Below are positions 50,003 through 58,670 of a stretch of 64,000 bases of DNA, in pieces; within the stretch, counting starts at the first letter, position 1; each line of letters begins with the position of its first letter. Source of the stretch: an uncultured Acidimicrobiales bacterium (GTDB lineage Bacteria; Actinomycetota; Acidimicrobiia; Acidimicrobiales; SZUA-35); NCBI GenBank assembly GCA_938002965.1, contig CALKZY010000005.1, forward strand, positions 1 to 64,000. Reading direction: 5' to 3'. The notes under the pieces are model-generated. The model was not told the DNA's origin, did not search any database, and worked only from the letters and a program-made list of their open reading frames with translations. Made by a program: the position numbers and the translations under genes.

Positions 50003-51227
50003 GCAGGGCCCCGAAGCCGGCGGCGATGGCTATGGCGCCTGCGGTTGTGAAGGCCCAGCTGTAGCTGCCCACTGAATCACGAACCAGACCAGCGCCCCAA
50101 GCGGCCACCGCTGCCCCCAGTTGGTGGGCGCCGAATACCCATGCGTAGATGATGCCGGCATTGTGCCGGCCAAACAGTTTGGCCCCGAGCATGATGGTTG
50201 GCGGAACAGTTGCGATGTAGTCCAAGCCGAACAGCACGGCGAACCCGGCCATCGAGATGTTGTCGTGAATGAACGGCAACACCATAAGCGAGAGTCCGCG
50301 GAAGCCGTAGTAAATGAGTAGAAGCCGGCGCGGGTCGTAGCGGTCGGTCAACCAACCTGACGTAATGGTTCCGATGAAGTTGAACACTCCCATGACGGCC
50401 AGCCAGTTGGCTGCGGTCACTTCGTTAAACCCGTGATCTGATGCGTGGGCGATGAAGTGCTGGCCCACCAGTCCATTGCTGGTTCCGCCGCACACCATGA
50501 AAGTAGCCGCCAGGAGCCAGAACTCCGGGCGGCGGACAGCCCGGCGGATGATGTCGGTATCAGGAGGGACTAGTGCTTCGGGGCGTCCCCCCAGTGGCGC
50601 CAGCCCGACGTCCGATGGAGCGTTTTTGAACACGATGATGACCAACGGAACGAGGGTCGCGGTGATAGCTGCGCCCCAAACAAGCGCACTTCGCCAACCG
50701 ACCTGTGTGGCCGTCCAGGTGTAGAACGGCACGAAGATCAGCAGTCCTGCGCTGACAGAGGCACCGAAAATCCCCGTGACCAGACCTCGGTGTTGCACGA
50801 ACCAGGTGTTGGCCACCGCCGCCCCGAGGAAGGAAGCCACCAGCCCTGCGGCCAAGCCGGCCACCAGCCCAAACCAAATACTCAACGTCCAGAGGCTGTC
50901 GATTCGACTCGACATCAGCAACGAAACGGTAGTCAACGCCACCGATGCGAGAGTGAGGTTCTTCATGCCGAGGCGGGGCGCCAGCGTCCCGGCAATCGGG
51001 CCGCCGAAACCGTAGGCGACGAGACCTAGGGCGGCGGCCAACGACAGGTCAGATGTCGACCAGCCTGTATCTCGTTCCATGTCAACCAGCAGCGCGCCCG
51101 GTGCCGATCGGGACCCGGCGGTGATCATCACCACTAGGCCGGTTACAGCCACCACCGCCCAGCCGTAGAAGAGGCCCGAGGTCTTGGTGGAGCCACGACG
51201 TTCGTCGGTCTGGTTAGGCCGCAACAA
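49932..51227 (-). CDS. MFS transporter (monocarboxylate/oxalate-formate antiporter-like)
   Basis: 431 residues with twelve helices beginning GLFYGWAVVAVTGLVVMITAG, the opening typical of oxalate/formate or monocarboxylate transporters of bacteria. Other signs are RDTGWSTSDLSLAAALGLVAYGFGGPIAG and TSGWLTDRYDPRRLLLI. TTG 51227 starts it. Whether it carries carboxylates, including acrylate, is not known. The TetR gene at 51393 is divergent with 165 bases between. That gap is AT-rich (about 51265-51310) and contains the small palindrome ATGT-a-ACAT, a possible operator. Confidence 0.82.
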   Translation of the reverse strand: MLRPNQTDERRGSTKTSGLFYGWAVVAVTGLVVMITAGSRSAPGALLVDMERDTGWSTSDLSLAAALGLVAYGFGGPIAGTLAPRLGMKNLTLASVALTTVSLLMSSRIDSLWTLSIWFGLVAGLAAGLVASFLGAAVANTWFVQHRGLVTGIFGASVSAGLLIFVPFYTWTATQVGWRSALVWGAAITATLVPLVIIVFKNAPSDVGLAPLGGRPEALVPPDTDIIRRAVRRPEFWLLAATFMVCGGTSNGLVGQHFIAHASDHGFNEVTAANWLAVMGVFNFIGTITSGWLTDRYDPRRLLLIYYGFRGLSLMVLPFIHDNISMAGFAVLFGLDYIATVPPTIMLGAKLFGRHNAGIIYAWVFGAHQLGAAVAAWGAGLVRDSVGSYSWAFTTAGAIAIAAGFGALLILNPDQRDPEQDLVPSPAAAGS

Positions 51228-51392
51228 AGGTCCGCATCACTCTTTCGACAAGCATGGGCAAATCAACTTGGATATTAAACCTAGGCAATATGTAACATTA
51301 CCATTAAGAGCCTGAGTTGAAGTCGCCTACATGCCGCCCAAAACTCGCTGCGAGGCTCCCCAAACCCACCAGCAAACCTGAAGTACCAAACT

Positions 51393-51971
51393 ATGTCCAA
51401 GTCACGACATCCGTCGGCCGGTAAGTCGCGTCAGGAGCACAGCTCCGAGGTGACCACCCAGCTCCTTGATGCAGCCGAAGCACTGTACGCCGAAGAAGGC
51501 GTTTCCGCGCTTACGAATCGGCGTATTGCGTCCAGGGCAGGAACAACCATCCAGCCGATTTACTCATTCTTCCGATCACACGACAACCTCGTCGACGCGA
51601 TGTTCGGCCGTTGCCTGGAGTCCCTGGCTGAGCTGGCCATGGACACCCACACTGGGGCAGTCTCCAGAGTCGGCGGGAGCCTTCCCGACACGTACCGGAG
51701 CTACTGCCTTGCCTATCCCGGCCGGTATCGGTTTGTTCGGTCCGGTGGAGCAGGGACTTCGAAGGTGGGCTTGGCCCGCCATCAGAGGGATCTATTGGCT
51801 AACGCCTTCGAGAAGCTGGTCGGACCCGGGTCGGAGGTTGACGGAATCACCGTCTTGGCTGCGGTCAACGGATTCATTCTGGCCGAGATTGAAGGAATGC
51901 TTCCGCCGGATGAACCCACAGACTCGCTCTTCCGCGGGCTTTTGAGCACGCTTAACCTCGCTATCGACTAG
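51393..51971 (+). CDS. TetR-family transcriptional regulator
   Basis: 192 residues. The N-terminal helix-turn-helix is at about 20-65 (LLDAAEALYAEEGVSALTNRRIASRAG then TIQPIYSFFRSHDNLVDAMF). The helical ligand domain has YRSYCLAYPGRYRFVRSGG and a final FRGLLSTLNLAID. It is divergent from the MFS gene, a common pair in which the TetR protein represses the transporter. ATG 51393 starts it. A TACCAA sits four bases before the ATG. The ligand is unknown. Confidence 0.85.
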   Translation: MSKSRHPSAGKSRQEHSSEVTTQLLDAAEALYAEEGVSALTNRRIASRAGTTIQPIYSFFRSHDNLVDAMFGRCLESLAELAMDTHTGAVSRVGGSLPDTYRSYCLAYPGRYRFVRSGGAGTSKVGLARHQRDLLANAFEKLVGPGSEVDGITVLAAVNGFILAEIEGMLPPDEPTDSLFRGLLSTLNLAID

Positions 51972-52079
51972 TTCGTTCGGCCTGCAAACCGAGCGGAATG
52001 TCGTTGGCGCTCGTAGGCACGATCGGTGCCGATTGGCAGCCAACTTTGTCGGTGAGTCGGGTTGAACCCGACGATGGCG

Positions 52080-52085
52080 TATTCT
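52080..52085 (+). promoter_or_regulatory. -10 box for leaderless gene at 52092
   Basis: TATTCT ends six bases before GTG 52092 and decides that start over an in-frame TTG-type start at 52062. Confidence 0.6.
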
Positions 52086-52091
52086 GTAGAT

Positions 52092-53189
52092 GTGACTCAA
52101 GGAGAAGGTTTTTGGGGAGACGGGTCGTTTGATGACGGTCCCGACCAGCGATCCCCGGAGTCGATTTTCTTTAACGACGATCCGCAGCAGCCCCCACCCC
52201 GTCAGGCTCCGCCTCAGCAGCCATGGCCCGACGGGCAAGTTCGGCGCCCCCAGCAGGTCGGCGGTGGCCTGCTACCTGATGAAACCTCGCAGTGGGTTCG
52301 AGAAGAACAGGACGGTGGTTACGGCCAAGGCGGGTTCGATCGAGGCGGCATCGGCGGTAGAGGCGGTCGCAGCGGAAGTGGCCGCGGCGGCGGTGACGGT
52401 CGAACCTTAATCTGGTTCCTGATCGCTGCGGTTGCCGTAGCCATCATCGGTGCGGGCTATGCCGGCTACACGGTCTTGAACAATTCCAGTGATGAACTGG
52501 ACGCCGCCACGACCACCACTATTGATCCGGCACTCACCACGACTAGCACCACCATCCCGACGACTACCACGACGGCGGCACCTCCACCCGGTCTGCAGGT
52601 CACGTTGTTGAACAACGGGTTTGTCTGCGACGGAACGGTTCAGAACCTAGGCACCCTCACCGGGGCCGACCCGAACGAAGAGATTCTGTTCACCTCGCCA
52701 CAGTCGTCGAACATCAGGCCTGGACAGGCCGACGAACTGGGCAATCTCAGTTTCCGTTGGGTGTGTGATGCCGGTCAGACCGGAACCAATTGGTTCATAA
52801 CGGTGACGGGCGCCGTCTCCGGGAAGAACGCCACCTTCAGCTTCCTCGGTGTGGCTACAGCCGAAGAGGCCGCTGCCGTCTCGCCCGAGCAGGCCGGCGA
52901 GATCAACGTGGATGACCTTGAGCCGCTACAGGTCACCGTCTCGGAGAACCCGTTCAACTGCGACGGTGAGCCACGGGACTTCGCCACCTTGACAGGCGCC
53001 CTGCCGTCAGCCCAAATCGATTTCGACTCGGCCCAGGCCACCGGGTTGCGACCTGGTACCGCCGATGCCGACGGCAATCTCACGATTCGCTGGCAGTGCC
53101 TGCCCGACCAGGCTGGCACCGTGTGGGAGATTTCGGCCACTGAGGCCAGCACCGAACGCACGGTCAGCTTCACCTTCATCGGCCGATAG
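52092..53189 (+). CDS. Membrane-anchored protein with two tandem extracellular domains
   Basis: About 365 residues from GTG 52092. The N-terminal ~100 residues are Gln/Pro/Gly-rich and cytoplasmic. One helix lies near 112-132 (LIWFLIAAVAVAIIGAGYAG). A Thr-rich linker follows. Two copies of a ~90-residue domain then appear, the first starting GLQVTLLNNGFVCDGTVQNLG and the second LQVTVSENPFNCDGEPRDFA. Each carries two Cys (VCDG/RWVCD and NCDG/RWQCL), which would form one disulfide. The repeats are clearly related by internal duplication. I recognise no family. It would display the domains on the cell surface. Confidence 0.65.
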   Translation: MTQGEGFWGDGSFDDGPDQRSPESIFFNDDPQQPPPRQAPPQQPWPDGQVRRPQQVGGGLLPDETSQWVREEQDGGYGQGGFDRGGIGGRGGRSGSGRGGGDGRTLIWFLIAAVAVAIIGAGYAGYTVLNNSSDELDAATTTTIDPALTTTSTTIPTTTTTAAPPPGLQVTLLNNGFVCDGTVQNLGTLTGADPNEEILFTSPQSSNIRPGQADELGNLSFRWVCDAGQTGTNWFITVTGAVSGKNATFSFLGVATAEEAAAVSPEQAGEINVDDLEPLQVTVSENPFNCDGEPRDFATLTGALPSAQIDFDSAQATGLRPGTADADGNLTIRWQCLPDQAGTVWEISATEASTERTVSFTFIGR

Positions 53190-53205
53190 CTCTAACCTCT
53201 GGTCC

Positions 53206-53224
53206 GACACCTTGTTCGGGTGTC
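53206..53224. terminator. Hairpin between the tandem-domain gene and the peroxiredoxin-like selenoprotein gene
   Basis: GACACC-ttgttcg-GGTGTC, six pairs, 15 bases before ATG 53239 and 17 after the preceding stop. It may end the upstream transcript or lie in the leader of the next gene. No T-tract follows. Confidence 0.35.
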
Positions 53225-53238
53225 TGGCATTCAGCTGG

Positions 53239-53916
53239 ATGTCTGACGAACAAGCCACGGAGACCTTGTTGATGATGAATCCCCTCGATCTGCGCCGGAC
53301 CTCGGGTGCGTTACTGCTGATGACCTACCGAGGGGATTGGTGACCGTACTGCTGCGCCCAGCTCGTGCGGCTGGCCACAAAGTACGACGACATCCACACT
53401 GCCGGCGCGGAGTTTGCCGCGGTCAGCGTTGACGACGAGATTCGCCAGGCGGGCATGTCCGCTCGCTGGCGTTTGACCCACACCAGGCTGGTATCGGACC
53501 CCGGTGGTGAGCAGCTGCTTCAACCTTTGGGACTGTTCGACCCCGAGGATCGTGGTGGGATTGCCCTGCCGGGCATGGTGATGTTCGACCCCGACGGCAA
53601 TGAGGTGTATCGCTACCAGGGTCGGGACTTCGCCGACCGGACCAACGACGATGACATCTTTGACGCACTGGGTGCACTTGGACTATCGGCCGTGAGCCCC
53701 GAGGCATGGAAGCCTGGGGTCGACGTTCCCGACGACCTGGCACGCTTCTTTCGCCCTTCGGATTTCGGTGCCTACTTTAGAGGCAATCGATTTGGCGCAA
53801 TTGCTATCGGGGGTCGAGCGGAAAAAGGCAGCGAAGCACGAGCGTTGGCTCGTGAGCACCGCCTGATGGCTGATGCCAGCCTCGAAGCCTGGGACGCCTG
53901 GCGAAAGACCCTGTAA
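53239..53916 (+). CDS. Peroxiredoxin/AhpC-TSA-like protein with in-frame TGA, predicted selenoprotein (U-P-Y-C)
   Basis: 225 residues when TGA 53341-53343 is read through. The start reads MSDEQATETLL. TGA follows LLMTYRGDW, so the motif is W-U35-P-Y-C38-CAQL, where relatives have YRGDWCPYC. After it the domain continues with the usual strands (EFAAVSVDDEIRQAGM, LVSDPGGEQLLQPLGLFDPE, VMFDPDGNEVYRYQGR). It ends with a C-terminal helical extension of ~80 residues (RFFRPSDFGAYFRG). The frame is open from TGA to TAA 53914-53916. Selenocysteine at the peroxidatic or attacking position is inferred. No signal peptide is present, so this one acts in the cytoplasm, unlike the other three. Confidence 0.85.
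53358..53374 (+). promoter_or_regulatory. Candidate SECIS-like hairpin in the peroxiredoxin-like gene
   Basis: CCAGC-tcgtgcg-GCTGG, five pairs, loop starting 19 bases after TGA 53343. The loop contains G but not in its first two bases, so this is a weaker match than those of the lipoprotein pair. Confidence 0.4.
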
Positions 53917-53966
53917 GGATCTAGCGACAGATTTGGGCATCGACCGTAGACGCCGGGCCCGACGTC

Positions 53967-54674
53967 TTATAGCAACGACAAGATCTCGTCGACGAACGAG
54001 TGAAGTTTGGCGCGCCACTCGGGCGACGAGTTACGAAGTCCTGCAGGAGCTTCGTCGGGCACGGCCAACCACCGGTTGAGCGCCTGAGCCCGAAGCAGGA
54101 TGGCTGCGTCCAGAAGACTGTCGTCTAGGTCGATGGCCGACTCGGCCCGGTAGGCCGGAACGAACCACGATCGAAACTGTGGGTAGATATCGGGTCGTTG
54201 TGCGCGCCACCCGTCAAAGAGGACCATGTAGAGCGTATTGCCGACGTCGAACACGACTGAACCCTGCCCACAGTCGTCAAAGTCGATGATCTTGAAACCA
54301 TGCGGTGTGGCGATGATGTTGGCGGGGGCGAAGTCCCCGTGGATGAGCTGCCCCCTCGCCAGTTGATCATCGTCGGTCAGCTTCAGGGCGGCGACACGTG
54401 GCAGTTCTACCTGCCCCAAATCGGCCATTGACCGATGCAGCCCGGCCAGGGTCGCGGCCATCAGCTCGACATGGCCTTGATCGCTAACATCGGGCTTCGT
54501 CCCGGCAATGTAGAGATAACAAACGACACACCAGCCATCGATGATCTGCATGGCATCGGGCGTCGTGCCAATCGGACCTACGACCGCAGGGTTGATGTCA
54601 GCCAGGAGGCGGGTGACGGCGAGCCGGCGGCGAAGAAGTCGGCCGTCATCGGATGCGGCGACCGTGAGTTTCAC
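53967..54674 (-). CDS. Aminoglycoside-phosphotransferase/choline-kinase-like protein, possibly missing its true N terminus
   Basis: 235 residues as called. The kinase-like signatures are intact: catalytic loop LIHGDFAPANII (HGDxxxxN) and metal site KIIDFDDCGQG (DFD). The family usually runs to ~300 residues. In the same frame upstream of GTG 54674, sequence that looks like the N lobe continues (VKVFLAVGASGSAIV, directly before KLTVAASD) to about 54790, but no ATG, GTG or TTG occurs there. Either the start is an unusual codon, or a frameshift or deletion removed the true start, or the protein is naturally short. It phosphorylates a small hydroxyl compound. Substrate unknown. Confidence 0.7.
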   Translation of the reverse strand: MKLTVAASDDGRLLRRRLAVTRLLADINPAVVGPIGTTPDAMQIIDGWCVVCYLYIAGTKPDVSDQGHVELMAATLAGLHRSMADLGQVELPRVAALKLTDDDQLARGQLIHGDFAPANIIATPHGFKIIDFDDCGQGSVVFDVGNTLYMVLFDGWRAQRPDIYPQFRSWFVPAYRAESAIDLDDSLLDAAILLRAQALNRWLAVPDEAPAGLRNSSPEWRAKLHSFVDEILSLL

Positions 54675-54792
54675 GATCGCCGAGCCGGATGCGCCGACGG
54701 CCAGAAAGACCTTGACTGGTGCCCGCCGTGAAGTTCCCTCTCTGGGGTAAGCCCCAACTCTGCCCAGAGATGCGCCGGTATCTGCTCGGGTA

Positions 54793-55368
54793 TCAAGGAA
54801 GGGTGTAGGTCATCGTTTCGCCGCCCCAACCACTGAGCTGGTCCCGACCTTCAACCAAGACCTCGGTCACCCCGCCCGGTATCTCGATTCCCGATTCGCT
54901 ACGGGTAAAGGGCTGCTCGTTTGCGTGGTCGTGAGTCAGGATGCGTTCGCCGTAGACAGCACCGTCGAGGCCAACCACCCTCCAGGCGTCGGCATACCGC
55001 TCGGGCGAATCGTAGGGGGAACTCAAGGTCACGTTGAACTGCCACGTTCCGTCGGTCGCCTGTTGTGCGTCCACGCCAACCACATCGGGGAACAGATCGT
55101 CGGTGGCCTCATCGACTGGGCTGTCGGGGTCGGGCCCGGTAGTCGACGCCTGGGTAGTCGATGTCTGGGTAGTCGGTGCCTCACTAGTCGACGTCTCGAT
55201 GATTTGAGCGGTGCTCGACGTGGAATCGCCCGATGACGCTTCATCCGCCGAGTTATCCGAGCTAGCACACGACAGGGCTGCAAGGCCCAAAACGGCCGTC
55301 AAACCGGCGTATCGGTGAACTGAACGCCGTCGGCCAGGCCGATTCCGGTGATCTCTTCGCTTGGCCAC
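54793..55368 (-). CDS. Secreted lipoprotein of unknown function
   Basis: About 191 residues from GTG 55368. A basic stretch (KRRDHRNRPGRRR) is followed by a hydrophobic run ending in the lipobox GLAALSC, then a Ser/Thr linker with repeats of TTQ/STT. The mature domain of ~100 residues (DGTWQFNVTLSSPYDSPERYADAWRV onward) is strand-rich and ends GGETMTYTLP. No family is recognised. It should sit on the outer face of the membrane. In-frame starts further upstream exist but add unlike sequence. Confidence 0.65.
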   Translation of the reverse strand: MAKRRDHRNRPGRRRSVHRYAGLTAVLGLAALSCASSDNSADEASSGDSTSSTAQIIETSTSEAPTTQTSTTQASTTGPDPDSPVDEATDDLFPDVVGVDAQQATDGTWQFNVTLSSPYDSPERYADAWRVVGLDGAVYGERILTHDHANEQPFTRSESGIEIPGGVTEVLVEGRDQLSGWGGETMTYTLP

Positions 55369-55592
55369 CTGCGTAGCTGTCCATGCATATGGAGAGCGAA
55401 TGGTAAAGAAACGGGTAAATGGATCCACAACAGTCCCCTTCCAGCGCTGGTCGCGGACATCAACTTTACAACACGGTGCGGTCAGTGTTGGAGGAACCCA
55501 ACTGGCCTTCGCCACACCATAGGTCCACATTCCGCTGCGCCAGCTGGGTGTGGACTTGGTGTGTATGGGGCAACGCCCCGACCCCCGGTTGG

Positions 55593-56168
55593 TTAAAACG
55601 GGAACGTCGTGCCTTCCGCGGCGAACTCTGTCACCGGCTTGCGGTCACTGGGGTGTTCCTTAGCCTGTTGACTATCCGACAACTGGCTGGGATCGCCCCG
55701 GTGACCAAGCACGAAACCCGTCAATACCGAACCCGTCGCAGGGTCGAGACCGAGAAGTTCATGGGCGTCGTCCAACTCCACGCCGCCGAGTTGATGCACC
55801 GATAGCCCCAACATCGTGGCCTGCAAGGTGAGAGCCATCATGGCCGCGCCGACGTCGTAATCGCGGGTGGAGGCCATGCGCCCCTCAAGCTCTGTTTTGG
55901 CTATCACCAGACCGGCTACCGGAGCGGCTGACGCCCACTCTCGGTTGAACTCCATGAAGGTGTTAACGATCGCTTGCCGGTCGGCATCTTTTGTGGCGTA
56001 CACGATGTGCCACGGCTGATTGTTCATCCACGACGGCGTCCAACGGGCGGCCTCGAACACTGCGGCCAGATCGTCGGCATCGACCGGCTGGTCGCTGAAG
56101 GATCGAGGAGACCATCGCTCCATGAAAACCGGATTCATTCTTGCCGCATCGCTCTGTCGTATCGTCAC
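55593..56168 (-). CDS. Nitroreductase-family flavoprotein
   Basis: About 191 residues. Family motifs are FMERWSPRSFSDQPVD (the Arg-Ser FMN-phosphate site), ARWTPSWMNNQPWHIVYA and a late LGLDPATGSVLTGFVLGHRGD. It is a small FMN-dependent NAD(P)H oxidoreductase. The substrate is not known. The second GTG (56168) was preferred because TAGAAT ends seven bases before it. The first GTG at 56174 would give two extra residues. It points the same way as the UMF1-type transporter gene upstream. Confidence 0.87.
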   Translation of the reverse strand: MTIRQSDAARMNPVFMERWSPRSFSDQPVDADDLAAVFEAARWTPSWMNNQPWHIVYATKDADRQAIVNTFMEFNREWASAAPVAGLVIAKTELEGRMASTRDYDVGAAMMALTLQATMLGLSVHQLGGVELDDAHELLGLDPATGSVLTGFVLGHRGDPSQLSDSQQAKEHPSDRKPVTEFAAEGTTFPF

Positions 56169-56175
56169 GACCACG

Positions 56176-56181
56176 ATTCTA
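56176..56181 (-). promoter_or_regulatory. -10 box for leaderless nitroreductase gene
   Basis: TAGAAT on the minus strand, seven bases before GTG 56168. Confidence 0.5.
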
Positions 56182-56199
56182 GCTGCGGGCTGGTCGCCC

Positions 56200-57537
56200 C
56201 TAGATGGTCAACAGCGTGGGGTCCTGCCCAGCGTCCACCATGCCCTTGCGGACATCAACCGTGAACAGTAACGCAGTGCCGACTACGAAGAAGACAATCA
56301 GCGAGATGATGGCCTGACGCTGCGAAGCGGTCACTTCGTTGACGATGCCGAAGAGCAGCGGACCCACCCAGGTCGTGCCCCGTGAGGCGATCTCATAGAA
56401 GCCGAAGAACTCGGCCTCTGAATCCGACGGGATCATCTGAGAGAACAACGAACGGGCGATCGACTGTGAACCACCGAGGATGAAAGCCAGAACTACGCCC
56501 ATCGCCCACAGCTTCGGTATGGAGTCCAAGTCGGCGTAAGCGTAGATCACCAGCATCGACCACGCGACCAGGCTGACGATCAGCGAGCGTTTCGCCCCGA
56601 ATCGTTCGGCAGCACGACCGAAACCAATGGCCCCCGGGGTGGCCACAAACTGAATCATCAGCACAAGCAGAAGAAGAGTTTCCGGCTCGGCCCCCAACTC
56701 GTCGGCGGCGAACACGGTGGAGATCGCAATGACAGTCTGGATTCCGTCGTTGAAAATCAGGTACGACATCAGATACCGGAACGTCACCGGGTAGTCCCGC
56801 CTCAAACGGCGAGCAGTGGCCAGCGTTCCCGACACCCCCAGCGACAGCCAACCTTGGCCGTCGGGGCGGGGGCTTGACGCCGGTCGATCTTTGAGCCGCC
56901 GTTGGGTGAAGGCCCATACGAAGAACGCCACCCACAGTCCGGTGCCGCCAAGCGACAACCGAACGGCCAATCCGGTGTCGTCCATCAACGCGATCATGGC
57001 AAAATTCAAGGCCAAGTACACGCCGCCTCCGACGTAACCCAAGGCATAGCCCCCGGCGCTGACCCGGTCCCGCTGTTCCGGAGGTGCTATCTCCGGCAGG
57101 TAGGAGTTGTACACCACCCCGGCGGCGGCGAAGCCGACGGCGGCAACAATGAAGAGCGCCCCACCCAAAATGATGGTCGAGCTGGTGATCACAAACAATG
57201 CGGAAGTGGCCGCGCTGGCGGCGTAGGCCAGGGCCAATAGCAGCTTGCGTTTCTGGTCCGTGTGATCGGCGGCGGCCCCGATCAGTGGCAGTATGACCAC
57301 CTGACAGATGGCAGCTGCGGCCACCGTGAACGAAAAGAACGACGCCCCCTCCAACTGCAGGCCGAAGATGGCCACGCCACCGGCGTCGTCGGCAAGTTCC
57401 TGAAGATACGGTCCGAGAAGGGCGGTAACCACGGTGGTGGTGAATGCAGACCAGGCCCAGTCGTACATTTGCCAGCCAAGAATCTCCCTCTTGTCTGGGG
57501 TCACCTCTTCGACATTCACTGCGACTGGTCCGCTCAT
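56200..57537 (-). CDS. MFS transporter, UMF1 (Atg22-like) family
   Basis: 445 residues with twelve helices. The N-terminal REILGWQMYDWAWSAFTTTV is the clear sign of the UMF1/vacuole effluxer Atg22-like group, as is NSYLPEIAPPEQRDRVSAGGYALGY. In yeast the relative exports amino acids from the vacuole. The bacterial substrate is unknown. ATG 57537 starts it, and TACCAT lies nine bases before the ATG. It is divergent from the coiled-coil gene at 57632, with 94 bases between. Confidence 0.88.
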   Translation of the reverse strand: MSGPVAVNVEEVTPDKREILGWQMYDWAWSAFTTTVVTALLGPYLQELADDAGGVAIFGLQLEGASFFSFTVAAAAICQVVILPLIGAAADHTDQKRKLLLALAYAASAATSALFVITSSTIILGGALFIVAAVGFAAAGVVYNSYLPEIAPPEQRDRVSAGGYALGYVGGGVYLALNFAMIALMDDTGLAVRLSLGGTGLWVAFFVWAFTQRRLKDRPASSPRPDGQGWLSLGVSGTLATARRLRRDYPVTFRYLMSYLIFNDGIQTVIAISTVFAADELGAEPETLLLLVLMIQFVATPGAIGFGRAAERFGAKRSLIVSLVAWSMLVIYAYADLDSIPKLWAMGVVLAFILGGSQSIARSLFSQMIPSDSEAEFFGFYEIASRGTTWVGPLLFGIVNEVTASQRQAIISLIVFFVVGTALLFTVDVRKGMVDAGQDPTLLTI

Positions 57538-57619
57538 GATGGAGCCATGGTACTCAGTTCGCTTCTGGGTAGATCCACGATGAGGTGCCCCATGCTCGAC
57601 ATCTCCCGGCCATTATCGG

Positions 57620-57625
57620 TATCGT
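57620..57625 (+). promoter_or_regulatory. -10 box for leaderless coiled-coil gene
   Basis: TATCGT ends six bases before ATG 57632. Confidence 0.6.
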
Positions 57626-57631
57626 GCTTCT

Positions 57632-58633
57632 ATGGTGGTTCCCCTGATCATTGCCGGCGTTCTTGCAGCGGCATTCCTGGCGCTGTGGGTGACGACACAG
57701 CAAAAACTGGGAGGGGTACGAGACGAGCTGTCCGGGGCCGAGACCCAATTGTCGGCGGCCAAGTCCGAAGTGGCGTCGATGAACGACGAACTCGACTCGA
57801 CCAAGGGCGAAGTGAAGAACCTCCAGGCAAAGACCGAAGGTTTGGAGAGCGAACTGACCGGAACCTCCGCCCGGCTCGACGACGCCAATGACACCTTGCG
57901 CAAGCGCACCGAGTTGGCCGACGCCCAGGCGCTACAAATCGATGCCTTGAGCGGTGAGCGGGACGATCTCCGGGAGGAGATGCGCCAAGCGGAAGAGAAG
58001 ATTGCGTCGATGGCCGCTCGTCCAGGTGTGGTTGTCGGCGACATGGCCGGGGCAGCAGCCGTCGCTGGAACCGGGACCGAAAGCCAATTCGAAACCGAGT
58101 TCGAGACGCTGTGGAACTTGGAGCTGGCCCGAACAGAGCGGCTCTGGCGTAATAGCGTCGCCATCGATCCCACCAGTGATCACAGCCCCCTTGACGAGGC
58201 CGATAACCCGCTCCGACAGGCCATAGAGATAGAGGCGGCCGCTCTACGCGAAGATGTCGGTGCCCTCATCGACGTTGACTGGCAGGCTGAAGCCGTTGAC
58301 TCATCTGCCCGTCGGCTGGTTGTGCTGCGCTTGGCTCAAGAGATGTTGGCCTCAGCGGCCCGGGCCCCCGGCGCGACCAAGTTGCTGATCAGCAACAGCG
58401 CCGCAGAGGCCGTCTCTGACGCGGATACAGAGTCGAAGACCGACGACCTGGAGCCTCGCCGCTCGGAAATTCGCTTGGAATTCGTTTCGGTCGAGTCCGA
58501 CGGTGATGTGATTAACCTCATCCCGCCTGCGGTGACCGGTCCAGCATTCGAAGGAATACTCGACATTCGACAAGACGGAACCTCGGCCGTGGTGGTGACG
58601 GCAGGCGACACCGTCGTCGACACAGCAGGGTAA
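57632..58633 (+). CDS. Membrane-anchored coiled-coil protein of unknown function
   Basis: 333 residues. An N-terminal helix (MVVPLIIAGVLAAAFLALWV) anchors it. Residues about 25-130 are a long coiled coil with heptads of Leu/Ala/Glu (DELSGAETQLSAAKSEVASM and following). The rest is acidic with mixed helices, including NLELARTERLWRNSVAI. It has no recognisable catalytic motif. The layout is like that of cell-envelope or division scaffold proteins. It is leaderless. argJ begins 38 bases after its stop and may be co-transcribed, although nothing links the functions. Confidence 0.7.
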   Translation: MVVPLIIAGVLAAAFLALWVTTQQKLGGVRDELSGAETQLSAAKSEVASMNDELDSTKGEVKNLQAKTEGLESELTGTSARLDDANDTLRKRTELADAQALQIDALSGERDDLREEMRQAEEKIASMAARPGVVVGDMAGAAAVAGTGTESQFETEFETLWNLELARTERLWRNSVAIDPTSDHSPLDEADNPLRQAIEIEAAALREDVGALIDVDWQAEAVDSSARRLVVLRLAQEMLASAARAPGATKLLISNSAAEAVSDADTESKTDDLEPRRSEIRLEFVSVESDGDVINLIPPAVTGPAFEGILDIRQDGTSAVVVTAGDTVVDTAG

Positions 58634-58670
58634 ACGGCAGGATAAGACGAATGTTGAAAGCGGTCCGGCC

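Noticed and set aside
13862-53343. The four in-frame TGA codons as simple nonsense mutations
   Set aside because: All fall precisely on redox cysteine positions of thioredoxin-fold proteins, all keep open frames after TGA, and two paralogues keep it at the same place. Random decay would not do this.
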